Origin: JBBECJ01 sp963763325
GTDB taxonomy: Bacteria > Chloroflexota > Chloroflexia > Thermomicrobiales > CFX8
Reading direction: 5' to 3'
NCBI GenBank assembly: GCA_963763325.1
Contig: CAVXOL010000002.1
Location: 1-64,000 of the forward strand
Length of the DNA stretch: 64,000 nt
Both the position numbers and the translations under genes were made by a program. This document shows positions 9,079 to 18,129 of this stretch, one piece after another. Below the pieces are notes generated by a model that was given only the letters and a program-made list of their open reading frames with translations, made no database searches and had not been told where the DNA came from. Each line of letters starts with the position of its first letter. Position 1 is the first letter of the stretch.

Positions 9079-12000
9079 TCACCCCGCAAGCCGCCGTTCG
9101 AGCGCCGCGATCCGCTCCAGCGCCGGTCGCGCCTCCAGCCGCTCGCAGATAGAACGCGCTTGCGTCAGCTTCTCGGTGGCCTGCTCAACCTCATCGACCG
9201 CAATGTCTAGCTCCGCCAGAGAGACGAGCGTCAGGGCCAGCTCGAACGGGGCGGCGCAGGCATCGGCGAGAGAAAGTGATTCGGACAGGTGACTTCTGGC
9301 GTTATCTTGATTACCTCGTTCGGTCTCCAGTTCGCCGAGCAGACGGTGGCTGGCGAGCAGGCCGAGCGGTTGGCGCGGGTTGCTGGCCTTGTCGAAGGCG
9401 ATGTGTGCCTGGGCTTCGGCGGTGTCCAGATCGCCGGCTTGTCGGTGGTAGCGTGACCAGCCGAGATGCCCGTCAACCTGGCCGAGAACGGATCCACTCC
9501 AGTCGAGCCAGCGATCGTGTGCAGCCAGCCAGGCATGAGCTGCCGTCAGATCGCCAATGTCGAGTGCGAGCGACGCGGCCACGGCGTGGAAATTGAGTGC
9601 CGATTCAAACGGCTGATTGCCAGGCTGCGTGTCCGACCCATCCGGCAACGTGCTGCGGATCAGGTCCAGCGCTTCCTCACGCCGTCCCTGTCCAACACAG
9701 ATGGCGGCAAGGTCTGAGACGGGGTAATCCTCAGTGACAGCCAGGTGAGACGCGCCGCCATCTGGAAACACGCGCGCGTGCAGGATGGAGTACGCGTCAA
9801 CCCACCTGCCTTCAACGATCCAGAGCGATGTGCGATGCAGGTCAGGCGACGCATCTGATTGGACAGCGCCGAGAGCCTTGAATGCCGCATCAACCGCGTT
9901 GCTGGCAGTCGCACGTCGTAGCTCAATCTCCTCCGTCTGGTATGCGATGAGCGTTTGTAGCATGCGCGTGTAACACCATGCCATGACAAAATAGTGTGGT
10001 ATCAGGACGTATGCGCTCAGCGCGATCTGCGCTGACTGAAGCGATTGCTGTGATCGGCCCATCCGGCGTTCGATGTCCGCGAGCCCGAAATAGAGATCGG
10101 CAAACATGGATCGCCAATCCCCCCCGAAGGTGATGTGCTGCGTCTCTTCAACGTCCGACGGCCAGACCGCCGCAAGTTGTTCCGCCAACGCCTGCGCTTC
10201 GCGGATTCTGCCCGTGTTGACCAAATGGATAACGGCGAGACTGCGATCCAGAATGACTGCCTGATCCGGTCGCTCGGTCGCCATCCGCAGCATATAGTCA
10301 TAGGCGGGCCTCACGTCGGTGGCGAGATCGTTCGGCGGTTCACAGGACGCGAGCCGGCCATCGCGGGCTGCCGACTCCATCTCGCGGCCCACCGCTTGCA
10401 TGCGATCGACTCCTTCGCGCATGTTGCCCAACCGCACATGGTAGTAGCCAGCATCCACGAGCGGGGAGAGCGCAAGCCAGGCATCCCCGATTGATGCGCC
10501 AACGATCGCTGCCTGTTCAATGTAGCCGATTGCCCTGGGAGTGTCCGAGTAGCGCAGCATGGATGCGACGTTAATGAGGAGCCAGCCAGATTCCCGCGCA
10601 CGCTCCCGATCGTCAGCGATGACGGCAGCCGCCTGCTCGTAGCGCTCGGCGGCGATCATCCAGGCATAGGATTGATTCGCTCGATCGCCTGCCCGGACAA
10701 GCCAGTCAAAGGCTCGGTCGTCGCCGGCCTGGCTGAAATGGTGTGCGATCGTGTCGGGGTCAGGTCGAGCCGCCTCTATCAGCACCTCACCAGCGCGCCG
10801 GTGCAATGCGCGACGGCGCAGCAGACCCAGCCCCGCATACAGCGTCTCGCGGATCAGCGCGTGCGTAAAGCGGAAACTGTTCCCGCCTGGTAATTCCTCG
10901 ACAATCCGCGCTTCGGTTGCCCGGTCGAGCGTCTCGGACAGGACACCTTCATCCTCTCCGCTGACAGCGATCCAGAGATCAACGGGTATCTCATGGCCGA
11001 TGACGGCCGCCGATTGCAACGTCCGGTAGACAACGTCGCCGAGTCGTGCAAGACGGCCCTCGATCACCTGGCGGACGAGTTCCGGCACCTGGACATCGTC
11101 GAGGTTTCGCAACCGCCAGCCGGCGTCGTCGTGCTCGATTGCCCTGGATTCCTCCAGCGTACGCAGGACCTCGCTGGCGAAGAACGGATTTCCCTCGGTG
11201 ACGCGCTGGACATAGCCAGCGACACGCTCACATTCATCGTCCGTAATGGCGTATCGGCTGGCAATCAGATCCCGGACGGCATCCGGTCCGAGTCGTTGCA
11301 GGCTGATTCGCACCGTCCCCGCCTCACGAGCCAGCGCCGGAATGAGCGCGAACAGCGGATGCTGCCGGGTGATCTCGTCGCTTCGATAGGTGGCGACCAG
11401 CAGCATCCTGAATCCGGCCACCAACCGTCCGACGTAGCGCAGCAGATCAATTGATGGCTGATCGGCCCAGTGCAGGTCTTCGAGGAACAGAACAATCGGC
11501 CGGATCGAGCCCGCCGTCGCCAGCAGATCGGTCGCGAGTTCGAACAACGCAGCCTGACTTTGAAGCCGCTCCATCGCCTCGCCACCACGCAACGCCTCCG
11601 GGACAGGTGGCAATCCGTCGATCCTGCGGCCAGCCACGAACGACCTCACCCCAGGGACCGTAGGGTGGCGTCGTCGTCAGGTCGTAGCAGCCACCGGCCA
11701 GGACGACCGCTCCGCGCGCTTCTGACTCAGCGGCCAACCAGTTCGTCAGCGTCGTCTTGCCGATACCCGCCTCCCCGCCGATCAGAACGAGGGAGCCACG
11801 CCCAGCCGACAGGTTCTCGATCTGGCTTCGCAGGATGTCCTGCTCCCGTTCCCGCCCAGCGACGAATGGTGCGGTGCGGGCGGCAGGGCGGGGGCTACGT
11901 GGCGCGTGCCGGATCGGGACTGGCCTGGAGACATCAGGTGTGGCTAACGACACGTCATCCAACGCGACTGCCCCCTCGGCGCCAAGCGCCCGCGACAGCA

Positions 12001-12367
12001 ACGCGAATGCGGCCGATGGATCAGCGCCGGTGGCGTCGATGTAGTTGATGGAGATATAGCGATGCGGGATCAGGCATGGCGCAACCTGCAACAGCAGCAG
12101 CCGCTTCTCGTTCTGAATAGCCCAGTCCCACTCGTTCTTGACGTTGCGGCTCTCAACCGCGTCCGGACTGAGGATGCCGACAACGATGTCAGTGTCGGCA
12201 AGTCCGCTGTCGATCTCATCCGGCCAGTACGCGCCGACCGGGATGTCGTACTGGTCCATCCAGGTCTGAACCCCCTGCGCAGCCAGATGTTCGCGCACCT
12301 GCCGCGCGAAGGGCTCGTCCGCCCGCTGGTACGAGATGAAGACCTGTGGCTGCCGGATCGTCACCAA
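9079..12367 (-). CDS. TIR-domain STAND ATPase with TPR repeats (NLR-like), frameshifted
   Basis: About 1095 residues. Residues 7-125 are a TIR domain: VFISYQRADEPFARQV, then WMDQYDIPVGAYW. VKNEW places a Glu (about residue 79) where catalytic TIR NADases have theirs. The P-loop GGEAGIGKTT is at about 197-206 and Walker B VLFLEDLHWADQ follows, then winged-helix/TPR-like regions to the end. There is no C-terminal LuxR HTH, unlike its neighbours. The frame shifts once near 11600-11650. The architecture resembles bacterial NLR-like immune ATPases, in which sensing by the TPR region unleashes the TIR; that function is inferred. It lies convergent to the LuxR gene at 6133. Confidence 0.8.
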
Positions 12368-12622
12368 ATGCCTCCCAGATCGTGTAATTCATAGCCAGAG
12401 CTCTTGATGATTGCGGGAGACAGCATGACAACGTTCGGCGATATTGACGCTGTTTCGATGGATTGATGCTTCTCGTCACCAGCATAGCCATCGAACTCTC
12501 CGCAATCAAGCATCTCCCGACGACTTGCGCCGCCGGCAAAATGCGCGATGATATGCCCAGCACGACAACAGCCGAACCAAAGCTCCTGTTCCCTGTTCCC
12601 GCTTGAACGAAAGGATCGAGCG

Positions 12623-14372
12623 ATGGCGACGATCGCACCGGCAGCGCCAACTCTTGGTATCAACCTCTATGACGAGTCACTCTCTTACGTCCACGGCGCC
12701 AGCGATGTGCCGCTGATCGGCGCGACGATCGGCGACATGTTCGACCGCGTCGTCGAGCAGTTGCCCGAGCACGAGGCGCTGGTATCGCGCCATCAGGGAA
12801 TCCGCTGGACCTACCGCGAGTTGCGCGCCGAGTGCGACCGCTTCGCGCGCGGACTGGTCGCGCTGGGAGTGAAGAAGGGCGACCGGGTCGGGATCTGGTC
12901 GCCGAACCACGTCGAGTGGATCGTGGCCCAGTTCGCGACACCGAAGATCGGCGCGATCCTCGTCAACATCAACCCCGCCTATCGCACGCACGAGCTGGAG
13001 TACGCGCTGCGACAGTCCGGCTGCTCGACGGTGATCATCGCGCCGCCGTTCAAGACCAGCCGCTACGCCGATCTGATGCGTGAAGTCTGCCCGGAGATGG
13101 AGACGTGCGAGCCAGGCAAGATCAAGGCGGCCAAGCTACCCGACCTGCGCTGCGTGATCGCCTTTGGCGAGCAGGAGGTGGCGGGCGCCTTCCATTGGAA
13201 CACGGTCCTGGCGCGTGGCGAGGCAATCGAGCCGGACGAGCTGACAGCGATTCAGAGCGAGCAGCAGTTCGACGACCCGATCAACATCCAGTACACCTCC
13301 GGGACGACCGGCTTCCCGAAGGGCGCGACCCTCTCGCACCACTCGATCCTCAACAACGCCTATTTCATCGCAGAGTGGATGCGCTTTACCCACAAGGACC
13401 GGCTCTGCGTGCCGGTCCCGTTCTATCACTGCTTCGGGATGGTGCTGGGCAACCTGGCCGCCGTCACGCATGGCGCGACGATCGTGATTCCCGCGCCGGT
13501 CTTCGACCCGCTGGAGACGCTGGCGGCCGTCGAGGCCGAACGGTGCACCGCGCTGCACGGCGTCCCGACGATGTTCATCGCCGAGCTGGGTCTGCCTGAG
13601 TTCGACCGCTTCGACCTCTCGACGCTGCGGACCGGCATCATGGCCGGCTCGCCCTGCCCGATCGAGGTGATGCAGCAGGTCAACTCCCGGATGCACATGC
13701 AGGAAGTGACGATCTGCTACGGGATGACCGAGACCTCGCCGGTCTCATTCCAGTCGACGACCGACGACCCGCTGGAGAAGCGCGTCAGCACGGTCGGGCG
13801 GATCCACCCGCACGTCGAGTGCAAGATCATCGATCCGGAGACCGGCGCGGTCGTCCCGCGCGGGACGACCGGCGAACTGCTCTCGCGCGGCTACATCGTG
13901 ATGCTCGGCTACTGGAACAACGAGGACGCGACCCGCGAGGCGATCGACGACGGGCGCTGGATGCACACCGGCGACCTGGCCGTCATGGACGACGAGGGCT
14001 ACGTCAACATCGTCGGGCGAGCCAAGGACATGATCATCCGCGGCGGCGAGAACATCTACCCGCGCGAGATCGAGGAATTCCTCTACGGCCACCCGAAGAT
14101 CCGCGATGTCCAGGTGATCGGCGTCCCCGACGAGCAGTACGGCGAGGAGGTGATGGCCTGGGTGATCCTGCGTCCCGGCCAGGGCGTGACGGTCGAAGAG
14201 CTGCAAAGAGTACTGCGATGGCCAGATCGCCTACTTCAAGGTGCCGAAGTACTGGCGCTTCTCCGACTCCTTCCCGATGACGGTGACCGGCAAGGTCCAG
14301 AAATACAAGATGCGCGAGATGGCGATCGAGGAGCTCCGGCTGGAACGGGCTGCCAACATCCGGACGGCGTAG
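12623..14372 (+). CDS. AMP-binding acyl-CoA synthetase, frameshifted near C-terminus
   Basis: ANL-superfamily enzyme of the long- or medium-chain fatty acyl-CoA ligase type. It adenylates a carboxylic acid with ATP and transfers it to CoA. Motif A3 YTSGTTGFPKG, A5 YGMTETSP and the hinge GRAKDMIIRGGENIYPREIEE are all present. The conserved C-terminus continues in another frame after about 14203: CDGQIAYFKVPKYWRF, then the catalytic lysine segment TVTGKVQKYKM, ending at TAG 14370-14372. An extra A in CAAAGAG accounts for the shift. ATG 12623 follows GAAAGGA by 8-9 bases. Length after repair is about 582 residues, normal for the family. Confidence 0.88.
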
Positions 14373-14408
14373 CAGACCGTGATACAATGCAAGGGTTATA
14401 TCGACGCG

Positions 14409-14765
14409 ATGGCATGGGAGATTGAGTATACCGACGAGTTTGGTGCGTGGTGGGACGAGCTGGATCGAGTCACACGCCGAAGAATCATTTCGGCGGTAGA
14501 AGCACTAGAAGAACGTGGGCCGGGTCTCGGCAGACCGCTCGTCGATACCATCCACGGCTCGCGGCATTCCAACATGAAGGAACTCCGACCTATCGGAGGT
14601 GGTATCCGTATCCTGTTCGCATTCGATCCGCGTCGAATGGCGATTCTCCTCATAGGCGGTGACAAGACCGGACGTTGGAACCAGTGGTATGTCGAGATGG
14701 TTCCGATTGCGGATCAACTCTACGACGAACACCTCGAAATCCTGCGGAAGGAGGGCCTGATCTAA
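14409..14765 (+). CDS. higB: HigB/RelE-type toxin (phage Gp49-like)
   Basis: 118 residues. The pattern WEIEYTDEFGAWWDEL ... MKELRPIGGGIRILFAFDPRRMAILLIGGDKTG is that of Gp49/HigB-like toxins, RelE-fold ribonucleases that cut mRNA on ribosomes. Its stop codon overlaps the start of the antitoxin (TAATG at 14763-14767), giving the toxin-first order usual for higBA. ATG 14409 is chosen for the conserved MAWEIEY start; an in-frame GTG at 14379 also exists. A TACAAT box at 14382-14387 may be the -10 of the pair. Confidence 0.8.
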   Translation: MAWEIEYTDEFGAWWDELDRVTRRRIISAVEALEERGPGLGRPLVDTIHGSRHSNMKELRPIGGGIRILFAFDPRRMAILLIGGDKTGRWNQWYVEMVPIADQLYDEHLEILRKEGLI

Positions 14766-15115
14766 TGGCCCACAAGTTCAAGAAGCTCAGTGAGCCGTTT
14801 CTGGCCGATCCATGCGAGCGAGCGAAGATCGAGCAACTCAAGCGCGCGTCGCTTGATGCCGTCGAACTCACTCGACTGCGTGAGGCGCGCGGGATGACAC
14901 AGCGCGAGGTCGCCGAGACGCTGGATGTCTCACAGGCAAACATCTCGCGGATCGAGCACGAGGACGATCTCTATCTCTCGACGCTCAGCCGCTACGTTGC
15001 GGCGCTCGGTGGGCGACTAGAGTTGCGAGCAGTCTTTCCTGATGAGATTATCGAGATCGTGCCAGCCGCTCATACCCCAGATATGGATCGGACCGCCACT
15101 GCCCGGACGGCGTGA
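14765..15115 (+). CDS. higA: HigA-type antitoxin, XRE helix-turn-helix
   Basis: 116 residues. The HTH LREARGMTQREVAETLDVSQ with NISRIEHEDD is of XRE type, followed by LSRYVAALGGRLELRAVF, which is common in HigA-like antitoxins. The start overlaps the toxin stop by one base, so the two are translationally coupled. It should neutralise the HigB-like toxin and repress the operon. Both genes are intact here, unlike the RES and PBECR modules elsewhere in the window. Confidence 0.8.
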   Translation: MAHKFKKLSEPFLADPCERAKIEQLKRASLDAVELTRLREARGMTQREVAETLDVSQANISRIEHEDDLYLSTLSRYVAALGGRLELRAVFPDEIIEIVPAAHTPDMDRTATARTA

Positions 15116-15141
15116 CGAGGATCGCGGTCGTTGATCCCAGG

Positions 15142-16011
15142 TCAGGCTCCGAAGAACGTGATGAACGCTTCCAGCGTCTCCTCGGGCGATTCTTCGGGCA
15201 GGAAGTGTCCGCATGGGAGGGCGTGTCCCTGAACGTCATCGGCCCAATCACGCCAGATGGCGAGCACGTCGTACCACTCGTTCAGGAAGTTGTCGCGCCC
15301 CCAGAGGGCCAGCAGCGGGCATTCGATGCGTCGCTTGCCGCGTTCCGATTCGTCGAGTGCGTAGTCGAAGGTCGCGGCGGCACGGTAGTCCTCGCACATG
15401 GCGTGAACCGTGGCGGGATTGTTCCAGCAGCGACGATACTCCGCGAGCGCTTCGGGGGCGAAGACGGTGTGGGAGCCTGGCCCACGACGATTTAAGTAGA
15501 AGGTATCGGGGTCGGCGCCGATGACCAGCTCAGGGAAGGGATGGCGCTGGGCCAGGAAGAACCAGTGCCAGTAACCGAGCGCGAACGACGCGTCCGCACG
15601 GCGAAAGTGCTCACCAGTCGGGACAATATCAAGGACGGCCAGCTTCAGGATCCGCTCCGGGTGATCGAGGGCCATCCGATAGGCGACGCGACCACCCCGG
15701 TCGTGACCGGCGACAGAGAACGACTCGAAACCCAGCGACTGCATGATTGCGACCTGATCGCGAGCCATTGCGCGCTTGGAGTACGGCTCATGTGTGTCGC
15801 TCGTTGGTGGTTTTGAGCTATCTCCGTAGCCGCGCAAGTCGGGAGCGACGACGGTGAACTGTTCGGCCAGCGCCGGAGCGATTCGGTGCCACATCACATG
15901 CGTCTGCGGGTGGCCATGCAGCAGCAACAACGGCGGACCACTGCCACCATGACGGACGTGGATCGTTGCTTCGCCGGTGTCGATCTCGGATACCCGGTAC
16001 CCCTCGAACAT
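15142..16011 (-). CDS. Alpha/beta hydrolase, fluoroacetate/haloacetate dehalogenase-like
   Basis: 289 residues. The active-site set of fluoroacetate dehalogenases can be read off: nucleophile Asp104 in GHDRGGR, carboxylate-binding Arg105 and Arg108, Asp128 in LDIVPT, the halide-pocket pair His149-Trp150 in YWHWFF, and the base His269 in PCGHFLP. In RPA1163 the equivalents are Asp110, Arg111, Arg114, Asp134, His155 and Trp156, a constant offset of six. The predicted reaction is hydrolysis of a 2-haloacid to a 2-hydroxyacid. The Asp nucleophile also fits epoxide hydrolases, but the His-Trp pair favours the former. Start 16011 follows GAAGGAG closely; the frame is open further upstream. Confidence 0.8.
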   Translation of the reverse strand: MFEGYRVSEIDTGEATIHVRHGGSGPPLLLLHGHPQTHVMWHRIAPALAEQFTVVAPDLRGYGDSSKPPTSDTHEPYSKRAMARDQVAIMQSLGFESFSVAGHDRGGRVAYRMALDHPERILKLAVLDIVPTGEHFRRADASFALGYWHWFFLAQRHPFPELVIGADPDTFYLNRRGPGSHTVFAPEALAEYRRCWNNPATVHAMCEDYRAAATFDYALDESERGKRRIECPLLALWGRDNFLNEWYDVLAIWRDWADDVQGHALPCGHFLPEESPEETLEAFITFFGA

Positions 16012-16211
16012 CCGCGCTCCTTCGGAACTGATCATGGAAGTGAGTTGAAGCTTCCAAATGCGCTTCAGGATCGTCGGCTTTGGATTGGCTAAAGTGGAAC
16101 GTGCTCGATGATTGGAAATTCTTCGATACCGAAGGTCCAAACTGATCCGGCGAACCGTTAATGATCCCCATGAACGACTCCGATGGACGAGATCTGAGCT
16201 CCTAACCATTA

Positions 16212-17021
16212 TCACACGATCGTGCCGCGCAGGACGGTGACGGCCTGGCCGGTCAGGATGACGCGGTCGCCGTGGATCTGGACGCTGACGACACCACCGC
16301 GCTTTGATGCCTGGTAGGCGGTGAACGCGTCCTTGCCGAGGTGGCTGCGCCAGTAATCGGCGAGGCTGCAGTGGGCGGCTCCGGTCACCGGGTCCTCCGG
16401 GATGCCACGATGCGGCAGGAAGTTGCGTGAGATAAAGTCGAAGCCGGGTGTCTCAGAAGGGCAGGTGACGACGACGGCGCGGTTGAGGGTGCTCAGCAGC
16501 GTAAGGTTCGGCTGAAGTGTCCGCACCGCCTCCTCATCGGCCAGTTCGACGACATAGCGCGACTCGTTGGTCGTAACGGCGACGGGTTGTACGCCAAGAC
16601 CCAGGCGGAGGGCGTCCGGGACATCGGCGTCCGCGACCCGCTCGACCGGCTGGAGCGGGAAGTCCATCGCGATGCCGTCCGGCGTCTTCCGCGCGGTCAG
16701 GCGTCCGCTGAGTGTGTCGAACTCAGCGGGTTCGTCAGGTAAGAGGATGCCTTCCTCGTAGAGCAGGTGGGCGCTGGCCAGCGTCGCGTGGCCACAGAGC
16801 GGCACCTCGACAACCGGCGTGAACCAGCGCAGATCGAACGTCTGCCCGTTGGCGGCACGGCGCAGGAAGGCCGTCTCGGAGAGGTTCATCTCGGCCGCAA
16901 CCGACTGCATCCAGACAGCGTCGGGCAACTCCGGAGCATCATCGAGGAGACAGACGGCAGCCGGATTGCCGGAAAATCGCCGGCCGGTAAACGCGTCAAT
17001 CGTGAAGATCCTGATTGCCAT
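16212..17021 (-). CDS. PhzF family isomerase/epimerase
   Basis: 269 residues. It begins MAIRIFTIDAFTGRRFSGNPAAV, with the active-site glutamate in MNLSETAFL (Glu49) and the second-half motif EDPVTGAAHCSL, all hallmarks of the PhzF fold. PhzF itself isomerises dihydro-hydroxyanthranilate in phenazine synthesis, but most homologues outside phenazine clusters have unknown substrates. No phenazine genes are nearby, so the name should not be read as a pathway. Start 17021 is set by the conserved N-terminus; the frame extends to 17117 without family similarity. Confidence 0.85.
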   Translation of the reverse strand: MAIRIFTIDAFTGRRFSGNPAAVCLLDDAPELPDAVWMQSVAAEMNLSETAFLRRAANGQTFDLRWFTPVVEVPLCGHATLASAHLLYEEGILLPDEPAEFDTLSGRLTARKTPDGIAMDFPLQPVERVADADVPDALRLGLGVQPVAVTTNESRYVVELADEEAVRTLQPNLTLLSTLNRAVVVTCPSETPGFDFISRNFLPHRGIPEDPVTGAAHCSLADYWRSHLGKDAFTAYQASKRGGVVSVQIHGDRVILTGQAVTVLRGTIV

Positions 17022-17258
17022 CTGGCGTAACTCCACTGAGTAACAACGCCCCACGCTGATTCGTAGTTCGCTTCCAAGTTCGGACCATTGTAGACAAGCA
17101 CCACGACCGCGCTCCAATCTGGCAAGCGACGGTGGTCGTACGCATCGTTCGCCGACGTGTGCTTCGAGTCCGCGCTGCCGTTCGACTGCGAGGCTGGTAT
17201 GCTGCTCTCATACAGTCAGCACACATCGTCAGGGCAGTCGAGCAGGCGGCTCGGCCTC

Positions 17259-18129
17259 ATGCAGACCGACGCTGCCAGGGGTCGCATAGCTCAGGGTGGA
17301 TGGACGTTGGCAACGGAGGCGTCGCGCACCTTCAACGACGAGCCGGGAAACGGCGACCCGGTTGGGCGACTGTGCGTGCGGATGCTGGGCCGTTTCGAAG
17401 TCGCAGTCGATGGACGAACGGTACCGGACGCGGCCTGGCGACAGCGTCGGGCTGCCGGCACCATCAAGCTGCTGGCACTCGCTCCAGATCATCGCCTCCA
17501 TCGCGAACAGTTGATGGACCTACTTTGGCCCGACCTCGACTACGCATCCCAGCTCAACAACTTGCGCCAGGCGCTGCATCATGCGCGGCGCGCCCTCGAA
17601 TCAGCCGGGATGCCAGCTGGGCTCGCGCTCAAACGCGACGGCGACATCGTCGTCCTCGCGCCAGCACGAAACTGTCCGAGTCGATGCGCTTGCCTTCGAG
17701 GAGGCTGTCGCGCATGCGTGGCAGTCCGTTAACACCAGCCAGCGCATGGACGCGCTCGACCTCTACGGCGGTGACCTGCTGCCGGAAGATCGCTATGAGG
17801 AATGGGCCGAGCAATACAGAACAACACTGCGGACCAGCTACCTGGCGCTGCTCGCCCGGCTGGCCGCCCTCTACGAGGAACGCGGCGAGCCGAATGAAGC
17901 GATCGGCGTCTGGCAACGGCTGGTGGCTGCCGATCCGACCAACGAGGCTGCTCACGCAGCGCTAATGCGGCTCTATGCCAGTTCAGGCCAGCCACAACAT
18001 GCGCTGGCACAGTTCGACCAGCTTGTGACCATCCTGGAGCGGGACCTGGACGCCTCACCGGAACCAGCGCTATGGGAACTGGCCGACGCAATCCGGGAGG
18101 GGCAATTCCCGCGGACGGCAGGCGAGTGA
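17259..18129 (+). CDS. SARP/BTAD transcriptional activator, frameshifted
   Basis: The N-terminal winged helix (CVRMLGRFEVAVDGRTVPD, then LHREQLMDLLWPD and LNNLRQALHHARRAL) and the BTAD helical domain (DALDLYGGDLLPEDRYEEWAE) are those of SARP-type activators. The frame shifts once near 17660-17670. Removing one A from CGAAACTG restores ARTVRVDALAFEE. The stop TGA at 18127-18129 overlaps a GTG that opens the following STAND ATPase, so the two are probably coupled, or are a single AfsR-like protein split in two. The start at 17259 is a guess; earlier in-frame starts reach 17157. Confidence 0.75.

Noticed and set aside
16212..17021. Phenazine biosynthesis locus
   Set aside because: Only the PhzF fold is present; no other phenazine gene is nearby and most PhzF homologues are unrelated to phenazines.
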